Assembly: GCF_004801315.1 (NCBI RefSeq)
Contig: NZ_SSNW01000069.1
Location: forward strand, 1 to 31,174
DNA from: Deinococcus sp. Arct2-2
GTDB taxonomy: Bacteria; Deinococcota; Deinococci; Deinococcales; Deinococcaceae
Direction of reading: 5' to 3'
Length of the DNA stretch: 31,174 bases
Part shown: piece after piece, positions 15,833 through 24,187 of the stretch
Layout: each line of letters starts with the position of its first letter
How positions within the stretch are numbered: position 1 is the stretch's first letter
Position numbers and translations under genes: made by a program
The notes under the pieces: generated by a model
Told to the model about the DNA's origin: nothing
The model's database searches: none
Seen by the model: only the letters and a program-made list of their open reading frames with translations

Positions 15833-16867
15833 ATGCCTGACCTTCAACTGGCCCTAACAAACCTGCGTGCCGCCTTGGGTGATTTCCTTGACCGCAACCG
15901 AGAAGACGGGGTGTTCCATGTCCAGATCGGCGGACCGGGCAGTGTCTTGGGTCTCCAGAACCTCGACGTGCCGGAGCTGCATGTCGACCTCGTTCCTGGC
16001 ACCATCACTGCTCCTCAGGAGCAGGCGCTCCAGAGCTTGGGCTACCGGCCACAAGGCCTGCACTGGCACAACCCGGCGGGCTGGCGCCTGGTCCTGGTAG
16101 ACGAGACCACCAGCTGGCGTGCTGACCAGCACGCCCTGAGTGCCCTGCTGACCGCTGACCCGGAGGCCGCTGCAGAGTACGCGCAGGTGTTCCGGCGGGA
16201 CGGGCGTGAAGCGGCTGACACGGTCTTCCGCGAGCGGGCGACCGTCCATCACGCCCGAACCATCGGCTTCCAGCGCGCGCGTGCTGTGGCCCAGATGCTC
16301 GCCCCTCTGGACTGGCCATGGATGTTCGCGGGCGGCATGGCTCTGGACCTGCACGTCGGCGCCGTAACCCGTCCACATGAAGACTTGGACGTCATTGTGC
16401 CCCGCGACCGGCAGCCCGAACTTCAGCAGCACCTGCAGCACTTGGGCTGGCGTCTGGATGCGGCTGTGAACCGCCAGTATCAGCCTTGGGTGCCGCCCCT
16501 GAATCCGCCCAGCTTCCAGGTGCATGCGCGGCACCCAGATCTGCGGGAGGTGGTGATGCTGGACCTGATGCTCACTGACCTCAGCGACGGACAATGGAGG
16601 TATCGCCGCAACCCGGACATCACCCTTCCGCTTGAGGAGGCGAGGCAGTTCGGGCCGCAGGAGCTGCCTTATCTGACGCCGGAAGCTGCGCTGCTGTTCA
16701 AGGCTGGCCAAGTGGGGTCACCCATTCGACTCAAGGATCAGCGGGACTTTGTGCGGCTGCGGCCGCACCTCACCGCAGCGCAGCAGGGCTGGCTGAAAGC
16801 TCGGCTGGAAACGTCTGTGCCCGGGCATCCGTGGATCGCGCAGCTGAACGCCAGCAGCGGCCGCTAA
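15833..16867 (+). CDS. GrpB-like plus adenylyltransferase-like two-domain protein
   Basis: From ATG 15833 (MPDLQLALTNLRAALGDFL) it has 344 residues; ATG 15797 would add 12. Residues about 1-140 resemble GrpB-type nucleotidyltransferase folds (DVPELHVDLVPGTIT, QSLGYRPQG, LTADPEAAAEYAQVFRR). Residues about 150-330 resemble the ANT(2'')/AadB-like nucleotidyltransferases: GGMALDLHVGAVTRPHEDLD carries the GG and the D-x-D metal-binding pair, and LTPEAALLFKAGQ plus KDQRDF lie near the end. The GrpB half seems to lack a full catalytic signature. Resistance to an aminoglycoside cannot be concluded; these families are broad. It follows the small membrane genes in the same direction. Confidence 0.7.
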   Translation: MPDLQLALTNLRAALGDFLDRNREDGVFHVQIGGPGSVLGLQNLDVPELHVDLVPGTITAPQEQALQSLGYRPQGLHWHNPAGWRLVLVDETTSWRADQHALSALLTADPEAAAEYAQVFRRDGREAADTVFRERATVHHARTIGFQRARAVAQMLAPLDWPWMFAGGMALDLHVGAVTRPHEDLDVIVPRDRQPELQQHLQHLGWRLDAAVNRQYQPWVPPLNPPSFQVHARHPDLREVVMLDLMLTDLSDGQWRYRRNPDITLPLEEARQFGPQELPYLTPEAALLFKAGQVGSPIRLKDQRDFVRLRPHLTAAQQGWLKARLETSVPGHPWIAQLNASSGR

Positions 16868-16882
16868 TCAAATACGTTTACA

Positions 16883-16900
16883 TTTCGGCTTTTTTCGGCT
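16883..16900 (+). repeat. TCGGCT pair, right copy
   Basis: TTTCGGCTTTTTTCGGCT holds two TTCGGCT units 10 bp apart, like the motif at 14595-14614. It lies just upstream of a truncated resolvase-like start, so a resolution-site origin is possible. Confidence 0.45.
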
Positions 16901-16942
16901 CCCTCACGCAAACAGCCCGACTTATCGGAAGGAATAGGGGGT

Positions 16943-16999
16943 ATGAGCGCGAGAACGGCCACAGCAAGGCCAGTGTGGGCCTACGCTCAAGCAAGCTAG
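16943..16999 (+). pseudogene. Possible start of a serine resolvase, 18 codons left
   Basis: ATG 16943, behind a purine-rich GGAAGGAATAGGGGG, encodes MSARTATARPVWAYAQAS and stops. The ending resembles the YARVS motif that starts serine recombinases. It is too short for certainty. The upstream TCGGCT repeats would fit a resolution site. Confidence 0.3.
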
Positions 17000-17110
17000 A
17001 GAAGGGGATCTGGTGTTCGGCCGCCATACGCACGGCCGGAGAGATTTTGGACAGCAGATGATTCTTTCCCTGCCACTGAGGGCCATGACGGCGAATCCTA
17101 GAAGGTATGC

Positions 17111-17327
17111 GTGAAGGACAACGGCCTGGGCTTCGATCCGCGCTATCAGGGGCGGCTGTTCAACCTGTTCCAGCGGCTCCACACCGTGCATGAAGGGAGC
17201 GGGACGGGGGGGACTGGCGAGCGTGCAGCGGCTGATCCCCAAGCATGAGGGGCAGGTCTTTGCCGAAGGACGGGGCGGGAAGGGCGCTCGCGCTCACCGC
17301 AGCACGTTTCAACTTCATGACGGTTAA
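17111..17327 (+). pseudogene. C-terminal fragment of a sensor histidine kinase
   Basis: [33 protein letters not shown] and then [19 protein letters not shown] are the N, G1 and G2 boxes of an HATPase domain like that of phytochrome-type kinases. The frame changes in the G7 run at 17206-17212. The sensor and dimerisation parts are absent. It retains its own terminator (17326-17358). Confidence 0.75.
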
Positions 17328-17358
17328 AAGCCGACCCTCTAGTTTGGGTCGGCTTTTT
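17326..17358 (+). terminator. Intrinsic terminator of the kinase remnant
   Basis: AAAAGCCGACCC (17326-17337) pairs with GGGTCGGCTTTT (17346-17357) around an 8-nt loop, with a run of six T ending at 17358. Confidence 0.85.
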
Positions 17359-17452
17359 TGTCGAGTTGTTCGGGAAGGAGGAGTTCGCGCCTGAGGGTTG
17401 TGCCGCCTCAAGTGGGTCGCAGGGCACGGGTGAGCTTGCCTCGATCTTACGT

Positions 17453-18004
17453 ACTTGCAGTTACGCCACGGCGTGAATGCTGAGCTGCTCAAATTCTAGC
17501 GGGGTTTTATAGCCCAGAGTCGAATGCCACCGCTGGCGGTTATAGAAGACCTCGAGATACTCGAAGACTTGGTTGCGCCCCTCCTGGCGCGTGTGAAACA
17601 CATGGTCTAACAGCAATTCCCGTTTCAAGGTTGAAAAAAACGACTCCACCACAGCATTATCGAAACAATCCCCTTTCTTCCCCATGCTCGGCATGGCACC
17701 ACCTTTCCGCAACGCCGATTGATACAGGCGACTCGTGTATTGCGACCCACGATCCGAATGATGAATCACGCCGGGTGGGGGACTTCGCCCCGCGAAGGCC
17801 ATCTGCAAGGCCGCCAACGGCAGATCCGTCTTTAGCCGTGCGATGTAGCGCTGAGGCGCTGACACCCAAGTTCTTGGCGACCTGGACAAAACTCTGATCC
17901 GGCTCGTTCGCGAGCCGCACAGCCTCGAGCTTCCATTCTCTGGTGTACTGCTTGCGTTTGGACATGCCTCACCTCGTGTCAATTCTCGAGGCGTTTCTTC
18001 AAGT
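17453..18004 (-). mobile_element. Internally deleted IS3-family element
   Basis: A roughly 550-bp remnant between related ends: ACTTGCAGTTACGCC at 17453-17467 and the complement of ACTTGAAGAAACGCC at 17990-18004 (12 of 15 identical). Only the start of orfA and the end of orfB remain, joined near 17840-17855, so several hundred bases in the middle were lost. It cannot transpose alone but could be moved in trans. Confidence 0.7.
17461..17965 (-). pseudogene. IS3 transposase remnant (orfA start joined to orfB end)
   Basis: orfA start at 17965: MSKRKQYTREWKLEAVRLAN and QVAKNLGVSASALHR (helix-turn-helix). orfB end: GVIHHSDRGSQYTSRLYQS with the second Asp, NAVVESFFSTLKREL with the Glu, and YNRQRWHSTLGYKTPLEFE. 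The two parts are in different frames around the deletion joint. The first catalytic Asp is missing, so it is inactive. Confidence 0.8.
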
Positions 18005-18032
18005 CCGCAGATAGCGTCATTCGGCCCAGCGG

Positions 18033-19041
18033 TCAAGGGCTGGAAGGACGAGGAAGCTGGGTTCGTTGGTATGTTTCTTGGTAGGGCTGGCCAGACTTCA
18101 CCACAGCTAGACCCGTCCGCAGGAGTTTGCGCCCGAGGGCGACCAAAGCGACCTTGGGCGGCTTGCCCTCAGCGCGGAGATGACGGTAAAAGTCGCCCAT
18201 TCGACTCTTCGAACGTTGAGCGCCTAAGGCGGCGAGGTACGCTGTCCGCCTGAGATGAGCATTTCCAACCTTGGAAATGCGTCCACGTCGATGAACACTG
18301 CTTCCGGATTCAAAAGGTGCAGGCGCAATTCCTGCATAAGCAGAAATCTGCGTCCCCGTCTCGAGCAGCGCGAAGCCATCCGTCTCAGCAAGGACACTCG
18401 CGGCACTGAGAAAGCCGTAGCCGGGAATGGTCATCAGCAGATGGAGGGGTTCGCTGAGAACGATCTGCCCTCACCAGCGTGTGCATCGCCTGCTCCAAGG
18501 TCTGCACCTGCACTTTAAGGAACGCCACGCGTTCCTGGATCAGGCCCAAGAGCACGGGATTTGCCGCGGCTCGGTGATTCATGGCATGGAGCCGATTTTG
18601 TTCGGCGTTCAGCGTTACCAGCAGCGCCGACCGCTCGCGAACCAGCAATTTCAACTCATGCAGCGCTGGACTGGGAGGCAACCAGGTCTTGGGGGACATG
18701 GTTGCGCCATACCGGGCAATCAACTCGGCATCCATCGCATCCGTTTTGCCCCGACGCGACTTCGAGTGGGCAACATACCGAATGCGCGCAGGATTTTCCA
18801 CACTTACTTGGCATCCTTGATCATGGAGATGCTGCGCGCAGCTCTCCCAGTACACGCCCGTCGCTTCCATCACGACGTGCAATGACGCGCAATGAGCTTG
18901 GTGTTTGCTCGCCCATTGGAGAAGTTGCTGGAAGCCAATGGCCGTGTTGGGCACGGCCGCCAACGAATGGTGTGTGCCATCCACCAACAACAGATGGGCA
19001 AAGATGGTGTCTTTCCCGATATCCAAGCCGAGAACATGCAT
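18033..19041 (-). pseudogene. IS110-family transposase with one frameshift
   Basis: A DEDD-type transposase. The N-terminal part from ATG 19041 (preceded by a perfect AGGAGG) holds VLGLDIGKD, VVMEATGVYWE and GKTDAMDAELIARYG. The C-terminal part (18033-18434) holds MTIPGYGFLSAASVLAETD, ISAYAGIAPAPFESGSS and KVGNAHLRRTAYLAALG of the IS116/IS110/IS902 domain, with the catalytic Ser region. A frame change lies between about 18440 and 18470. IS110 elements lack inverted repeats and use a bridge RNA coded in their flanks. Confidence 0.8.
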
Positions 19042-19044
19042 CAC

Positions 19045-19322
19045 AAACCTCCTAGAGAGTCGGGTGAGTTGTCAGGTCGAGCTCCCTCGGAACTGGTTCT
19101 TATAGTGCAGGCTTCTGTGCCTTGGAGAGCGTTCAGTGTTCGAGAAGAGCGCCCGAACCGGCCAGATCTGCGTAACGGCCTTGGTGGGCCTAAAACTGAG
19201 CCTGGCTGACTGGTTCGGGCTGGCCTGATTCCCCATTCTGATCAGGAATGGACGTCAGGCGTAAGACATAAAAACTGAGGTATCCCCAGGAATCAATAAC
19301 CCTACCGCTGCGTTCGGACACT
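19045..19322 (-). other. Flank of IS110 transposase, possible bridge-RNA region
   Basis: About 278 bases without a gene between the IS110 start and the multicopper oxidase end. IS110-group elements code their bridge RNA upstream of the transposase, on the same strand. Visible pairing includes CCCGAACC with GGTTCGGG (near 19153 and 19211) and CCATTC with GAATGG (near 19232-19250). No boundary can be set from sequence alone. Confidence 0.35.
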
Positions 19323-20747
19323 TCAGTCCCGCACCTCAAGCACGCCCATCATGCCGCGGTCCTCGTGCTCGGCGACGTGGCAGTGAAAGACGGTTCGGCC
19401 CGTGAAGCGCTGCAGCGGCACGGCGATCTTGACGCGCTCGCCTCCGCGTAAGTTCACGACGTCGCGCCAGGCCCGGAACGGCTCGGGGAGACCGCCGCGC
19501 TCAAGCACCTGCACACCGAAGCTGTGCAGGTGAAACGGGTGGTCGAAGGCGTGGGCGTTTTCGAGCTCCCACAGTTCGAGGGTGCCGCGGCGTCCAGTGA
19601 AGTCGGTGCGCGCCGGGTCGAAGAACTGCCCATTGATGTGGAAACGCAGCGGGAAGGTGGCGTCGAAGACGAGGCGGCGCGTCGCGACCGCAGTTGCAGG
19701 GTCAAGGCGCTCAACGGAAGCGAGCACGTGAGGGAGCCGGACCGGCCGCAGTCCCGCTGGCGCGTGCACCGTCAGCAGGGAATCGGCGCTGCCCTGATCC
19801 ACGGCCCCGTTGTTGTATGGGAGCCGCTGCAGCTCGAAGCGCCCTGCGCCGCGCAACCTGACCAACACCTCGGCCCGCTCGCCGGGCGCGAGCAAGAGTT
19901 CCGTCAGGGCCACCGGCTTCTCGATCAATCCTCCGTCCGTGGCAATCAGGTGCAGCTCGTGATCTTGGAGCGCGAGCCGGTACGGCCGCGCGGTGGAGGC
20001 GTTGAGAAGCCGCAAGCGCAGCGTGCCGCTGGTGGCGTGCAGCACGGGACGGTGCTGACCGTTCACGAGCGTCATGGAACCATGCTTGCCCTGGCCGTCC
20101 AGAGGGGCGTGGGCGTTCACTTGCCCGCCCGAAAGCGAAAAGTCTTTGAGGATGATCAGGCGGTCGTCGGCGTCGCGCAAGCCCGGCTCATCGTCGAGGG
20201 GACCTGCCACGACTACCGCGCCGGCGAGGCCCGCGAAGAGTTGGCGCGCCACGTCACCGTGTGCGTGCGGATGATACCAGTAGGTACCTGCAGCCCCAGC
20301 GGGCACGTCGAATTCGATGTCGCGGGCCTCGCCCGGCATCTGGTGCCCGAATGGCGCGTCGGCCTCCGGAGAGAGCGGCAGGCCGTGCAGGTGCAGGCTG
20401 GTGTGCTCGGCCGTGCGGTTGCGAAAGTGCAGGCGAACGTGGTCGCCCTCATGCAGCCGCAAGGTCGGGCCAGGCACGCTTCCACCGTAAGTGAGGGTCG
20501 AGACCGCGTGTCCGGCAAGCCGCACCGGGGAAGCGGCGGTGAACAGAGCGGCGCGCACGAAGGCAGCCTCGCGGCGCACCGACAGGGTAGGGGGCGGCGT
20601 GAGACGTTCACCGGACTGGGTCGGGGCGTCATTCGGTGTCAAGGCGCCGGAAGCCACGAGGCTGCCTCCCCCCAGCGCGAGCGCCGCGCCGCCCACAATG
20701 AGGGATGTGCCTTTGAGAAAGCGTCGCCGGGAGGGGGAGAAGCTCAC
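19323..20747 (-). CDS. Tat-exported multicopper oxidase
   Basis: 474 residues from GTG 20747, whose start overlaps the upstream stop (GTGA). The N-terminus has a twin-arginine signal SRRRFLKGTSLIVGGAALAL. Copper-binding motifs are complete: SLHLHGLPL, TYWYHPHAHGDVARQ, HPFHLHSFGVQVLE, and VFHCHVAEHEDRGMMG with Cys, two His and an axial Met of the type 1 site. The three-domain layout is like CueO, SufI or bacterial laccases. The substrate could be phenols or metal ions (Cu, Mn). It lacks an obvious Met-rich copper-sensing loop. It is the last gene of the TetR-cupin-DUF4386-epimerase block. Confidence 0.9.
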   Translation of the reverse strand: MSFSPSRRRFLKGTSLIVGGAALALGGGSLVASGALTPNDAPTQSGERLTPPPTLSVRREAAFVRAALFTAASPVRLAGHAVSTLTYGGSVPGPTLRLHEGDHVRLHFRNRTAEHTSLHLHGLPLSPEADAPFGHQMPGEARDIEFDVPAGAAGTYWYHPHAHGDVARQLFAGLAGAVVVAGPLDDEPGLRDADDRLIILKDFSLSGGQVNAHAPLDGQGKHGSMTLVNGQHRPVLHATSGTLRLRLLNASTARPYRLALQDHELHLIATDGGLIEKPVALTELLLAPGERAEVLVRLRGAGRFELQRLPYNNGAVDQGSADSLLTVHAPAGLRPVRLPHVLASVERLDPATAVATRRLVFDATFPLRFHINGQFFDPARTDFTGRRGTLELWELENAHAFDHPFHLHSFGVQVLERGGLPEPFRAWRDVVNLRGGERVKIAVPLQRFTGRTVFHCHVAEHEDRGMMGVLEVRD

Positions 20748-21727
20748 GGCACTCTTCCGGCCACGGCTGGGGTGGCGACCGTTCCGCTGCCGTGTGCGCG
20801 CAGCCACGCGAGCGTTTCGCGCGCCGCCACGTCGTGCGGCGTCGGCGCAAAGTCGAACGCGGCCGCGAAGCGCGAACCGTCGAGGACGTAGGGGCGCTCG
20901 AATTCGTAAAACATCTCGCCGAACTCGCGCGCCATGCGGTTGAACAGCCCAGCGAGGCGCACGGCCGTTTTCGGCAGCACGCCCGGCTTGGCGGGCACGT
21001 TCGCCTGGCGCGCGACGAGTTCGATAAAGGCCCGTCCCGTCAACGCCTCGCTCGCCGGAACGTGCCACACCTGCCCGAGCGCCGCCTCACGCGTGCCGAG
21101 CAGGGCGAGGGCGCGGCCGTAATCGCGGATGTACGTCAAGCTGTGGGGCACGTCAAGCCGCGCAGGCCACTGGACGGCCTGGCCCGCCGCGATCTTACGA
21201 AAGAAGTTCAGGTCGGCGACGCTCGCCTCGACGCCCGGACCGTAGAAGTCTGCGGCGCGGCCGATCGCCACCCGTGCCTGGCCCGCTTCGTGGGCACTCA
21301 GCAGTCGCCGCGCGACTTCGGCACGGACGCGGCCCTTGCGGTCGGTCGCGGCGCTCGGCAAGTGCTCATGAATCGGGCCGTCGACCGGACCGTACGGATA
21401 CAAGTTGTCGACCATCACGAGCCGCGTGTCGGGTGAGGGCAAGGCACTGAGCACATGCTCGATCAGGGCCGGGAACTCCTCGGGCCAGCGGTCGTACGCG
21501 GGTTGAGCCGCCATGTAGACAACCGAGGCGTCGCTCAACACCGGGCGCAGGTCGTCGCGCTTGGTCAGGTCTGCGCCGTGCCAGGCCACGCCGTCCGGCC
21601 AGCCTCCCCGGTCGGTGCGGGAAACGGCGCGCACCGACTTCCCGAGGTGAGCGAGGGCTCCGACGATCGCGCGCCCGGCGGCGCCGGTGCCGCCCAGGAC
21701 GACGTGCAGTTCAGTACTCGTGGTCAT
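20744..21727 (-). CDS. NAD-dependent epimerase/dehydratase-like protein
   Basis: 327 residues from ATG 21727, which follows a clear AAGGAGAA. The N-terminal Rossmann motif is HVVLGGTGAAGRAIVGAL. DADLT-like HGADLTKRDDL and VVYMAAQPAY fit the extended SDR fold. VDNLYPYGP has the Tyr region, but the usual YxxxK lysine is not obvious, so it may be an atypical (NmrA-like or sensor) member. The C-terminus (YEFERPYVLDGSRFAAAF) resembles sugar-epimerase tails. It is coupled to the multicopper oxidase and follows the DUF4386 gene by about 50 bp. Confidence 0.8.
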   Translation of the reverse strand: MTTSTELHVVLGGTGAAGRAIVGALAHLGKSVRAVSRTDRGGWPDGVAWHGADLTKRDDLRPVLSDASVVYMAAQPAYDRWPEEFPALIEHVLSALPSPDTRLVMVDNLYPYGPVDGPIHEHLPSAATDRKGRVRAEVARRLLSAHEAGQARVAIGRAADFYGPGVEASVADLNFFRKIAAGQAVQWPARLDVPHSLTYIRDYGRALALLGTREAALGQVWHVPASEALTGRAFIELVARQANVPAKPGVLPKTAVRLAGLFNRMAREFGEMFYEFERPYVLDGSRFAAAFDFAPTPHDVAARETLAWLRAHGSGTVATPAVAGRVP

Positions 21728-21776
21728 GATGTTCTCCTTGAGATTTGAAGGGAGCCAGTGAGAGCAGGCCAAGTGG

Positions 21777-22502
21777 TCAGCGGCGGGCGCGCAGGAAGGT
21801 CACCCCCAAGGCCAGCAACCAGAACTGCCACAAGAGGCCTTGGATCGTCAAAATGAGGCCCCCCAAGTCCGCGCCGTACACCTGCGCCAGGGCCGCGAGC
21901 AACAAGGCGGCGGAGACGAGGCCCGCCCCACCCAGCATTCGGCCTCTGGGCAAGCGCAGGATGACCAGGCTGACCATGAGGGTCCACAGCCCCGCGAAGA
22001 GCTGCACGCCCAGCACTTCTCCTACGCCGCCCGCGTAGTTGTTCAGTGCGTCGTACATGACAGCAGCGGCGGCGCGGGTGCTGTCATTTCCAGTGGCGTA
22101 GGCGTTGGCCAATGCTGGCATCGCCACCAGCCAGCGCACAATGCCGAGGAGCTTGAGAAGCCCGGCGAGCACCCCGAAGGTAGCGGCAACGTTGAGCCAC
22201 ACGCCCCCCGCTGTGCGGGCTTGCAACGCCAGATGGGTCAGCACCGCGAGCGGAATGAGCAAGAACGCCGAGAGGAAGTACAACGTGTAGCCCAGGGCAA
22301 CGGGCCCCGCCTGCTCAGTGATCAGTGGGAGCGCTTGCGCCGCGCTCAAGTCGAGGCTTTGTGGCCAGTTGATGCTGGTCGCCAGCACGCCAAACGCAGC
22401 AAACATCAAGACGAACTGCGCGGCCACGACGGCAAAGAGAGCAACACGGGGCGTGGGACGAACGGAGACGGTGGCTGAAGGTGCAGGGGTCAGGGTGGTC
22501 AT
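21777..22502 (-). CDS. DUF4386-type integral membrane protein
   Basis: 241 residues with six or seven hydrophobic segments (for example VALFAVVAAQFVLMFAAFGV, LGYTLYFLSAFLLIPLAVL, LFAGLWTLMVSLVIL, LLLAALAQVYGADLGGLIL). ATG 22502 follows AAAGGAG. It is recognised as a DUF4386 member by its length and the conserved loop with YDALNNYAGGVGEVLG. Function unknown; members often sit beside TetR regulators. It is probably co-transcribed with the epimerase gene. Confidence 0.75.
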   Translation of the reverse strand: MTTLTPAPSATVSVRPTPRVALFAVVAAQFVLMFAAFGVLATSINWPQSLDLSAAQALPLITEQAGPVALGYTLYFLSAFLLIPLAVLTHLALQARTAGGVWLNVAATFGVLAGLLKLLGIVRWLVAMPALANAYATGNDSTRAAAAVMYDALNNYAGGVGEVLGVQLFAGLWTLMVSLVILRLPRGRMLGGAGLVSAALLLAALAQVYGADLGGLILTIQGLLWQFWLLALGVTFLRARR

Positions 22503-22777
22503 GGCAAACTCCTTTGTCCGGATCTGTCGAGGTTAGAAGTGGGGAGAGAAGCCGCGCTGTTCGCAGGCCTCCCACCGCGCGTTCGGTTGAAGTTGCCGGA
22601 GGCCACGGCCAAGCCCCGGCCAGTCAGGCAGAGGGAGGCGCCACCGAGGGCGGCGAGCGGGAAAGTCACGGGATGTAGAACTCAGCAGGGTGGTCTCCTC
22701 TGGGTGCGGCGAGCGTGGGTGGCCATGGGTGACCCCGAACGGGCACAGGGCACGTCCGAATGTGGGTCAAGTGGGAA

Positions 22778-23359
22778 TCAGGCGGTGGTTGGGACGTCCA
22801 GCGGCACGGATCTCTGACGTGCAGCGTACTCAGGCTTCCACACACGCAGGCCCAGCCGGTGTCCGAGGGCCGCGAGCAGGGGAAACACGAGCTTCTGCAC
22901 CGTTACTGGCACGCCCACCATCCAGTTCTCGTGACGGGCGAACAGTCCGGCGGCCAGCAGCAGATTCCTGAACGTCTTCTTGTCCGGCGTAAACCCCTCT
23001 GCGGTGAGTCCGTACACGCTTTCGAAAAAGCGGTCATGGTCAAGGGCAGGTTCGAGCGTGACGATGTGGTGTAACTCGCCTTCGCCCGCGTTCCAGTACG
23101 TGTGTGCCGTGCCCGCCGGCACGTCCAGGGACTCACCTCCTTGCAAGAGGCGTTGCTCACCGTTCACTTGAAGTCCCAATGTCCCGGCGACGACGGTAAA
23201 GCGTTCGCGCTGCTGGGGGTGGAGATGGGCGGGCACGGCGCTCACACCCGCCTCCACGAACTCATCAAAGGCGAGCCGCGCGCCGTTCGTGTCTGCCTTG
23301 GTTTCCCGGAACACCAGGCGTTTCCCGCCGCCTTCCAGCACGTCTCCAATTCGGGCCAT
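22778..23359 (-). CDS. Cupin-domain protein
   Basis: 193 residues from ATG 23359, preceded by AGGAGGAAATCC. The cupin beta barrel carries VPAHLHPQQRERFTVVAG (motif 1: H-x-H, E) and DVPAGTAHTYWNAGEGE (motif 2: G-x-A-H), so a metal site is likely. The C-terminal third (about 115-193) is helical: FFESVYGLTAEGF, NLLLAAGLFARHEN, FPLLAALGHRLGL. The substrate is unknown. It lies 102 bp after the TetR gene in the same direction and 275 bp before the DUF4386 gene; that gap shows no gene. Confidence 0.8.
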   Translation of the reverse strand: MARIGDVLEGGGKRLVFRETKADTNGARLAFDEFVEAGVSAVPAHLHPQQRERFTVVAGTLGLQVNGEQRLLQGGESLDVPAGTAHTYWNAGEGELHHIVTLEPALDHDRFFESVYGLTAEGFTPDKKTFRNLLLAAGLFARHENWMVGVPVTVQKLVFPLLAALGHRLGLRVWKPEYAARQRSVPLDVPTTA

Positions 23360-23461
23360 ACGGATTTCCTCCTGTTGGGCCGCGTTGCAGAGCAAGAGCG
23401 GCCGGTCGAGCGGCGCGGGGCGCCCTCGGAATGGGGGGTGATCGAACTGTCGCGGGAGGCG

Positions 23462-24079
23462 TTATTCGGTGGGCGCTTGCCCCGTGAGCAGGAGGTGCAG
23501 GGTCAGGCCGTAGAGGCCGTTGGGGATCGCCGCGCCGTTGATGAGTTTTTGGGTGTCGAGGCCGTTGCGCAGCGCGACGACCACTGCAGCGAGTTGATCG
23601 GCTGGAGCAGGCAAAGAGCGGTGCATTGCGGCGAACTGCGCTTCAATTAAGGTACCGATCGCGGTGCGCAGACGGGAATGGTGGCGTTCATACGCTTCGC
23701 GGACGGCGGGGTAGCGTAAGGCGCACATCCAGAATTCCATCTTGAGCAGGTGGGCTTCACGGTGCCGGGTGTCTTCGAGATCGGCCGCTTGCTGGAAGCC
23801 GGCGCTGACAGCAGTCATGCTGCCATTGAGCTGAGCAACGCCCGCCAGGTCGTCTTCGAAACAACGCTCGATCAGGGCGATCAAGAGCACCTGCTTGTCC
23901 TCGAAGTTGGAGTAAAACGCGCCGCGGCTGTAGCCCGCAGCCTCGGTGATGTGCTCGACCGAGGTGCCCTCGAATCCCTGGCGGGCAAAGAGGGTCTTCG
24001 CCGCGTCAAGCAGAGCTGCCCGTGTCTGAAGGCGGCTTTCCTCCCGGGTGAGGCGTGTGCGAACGGGAGAAGTGGTCAT
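23462..24079 (-). CDS. TetR/AcrR-family repressor
   Basis: 205 residues from ATG 24079. The helix-turn-helix is typical: RAALLDAAKTLFARQGFEGT, SVEHITEAAGYSRGAFYSNF, EDKQVLL. The C-terminal ligand domain is AcrR-like. The ATG follows a TACAAT -10 box (24096-24101, minus strand) by 16 bases with no Shine-Dalgarno, so the leader is very short. The palindrome ATACA-4-TGTAT overlaps the -10 box, a likely self-operator. An in-frame GTG at 24094 is within the expected start point of transcription and is rejected. It is first in a same-strand block with cupin, DUF4386, epimerase and multicopper oxidase genes. Confidence 0.9.
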   Translation of the reverse strand: MTTSPVRTRLTREESRLQTRAALLDAAKTLFARQGFEGTSVEHITEAAGYSRGAFYSNFEDKQVLLIALIERCFEDDLAGVAQLNGSMTAVSAGFQQAADLEDTRHREAHLLKMEFWMCALRYPAVREAYERHHSRLRTAIGTLIEAQFAAMHRSLPAPADQLAAVVVALRNGLDTQKLINGAAIPNGLYGLTLHLLLTGQAPTE

Positions 24080-24088
24080 GCCATAAGG

Positions 24089-24102
24089 ATACACTATTGT
24101 AT
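24089..24102 (-). promoter_or_regulatory. Candidate TetR operator over the -10 box
   Basis: ATACACTATTGTAT has 5-bp inverted arms (ATACA/TGTAT) and contains the TACAAT -10 box on the minus strand. Binding there would block the promoter. Confidence 0.5.
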
Positions 24103-24187
24103 TTCAGTTCGAATGTGTTTCGGATTTCAAAGTCAGTTCTGTATTGAGAGTTGGAAATGTCTCTCACTGTGGGTGAGACGTTTGAGG

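Noticed and set aside
15833..16867. Named aminoglycoside-resistance gene
   Set aside because: Motifs match the broad ANT-like fold only; the extra N-terminal domain and weak similarity do not support a resistance label.
19524..20891. 455-residue open frame opposite the multicopper oxidase and epimerase genes
   Set aside because: It is a GC-rich antisense shadow; the minus-strand genes have complete motifs, ribosome sites and overlaps, while this frame has no recognisable domain.
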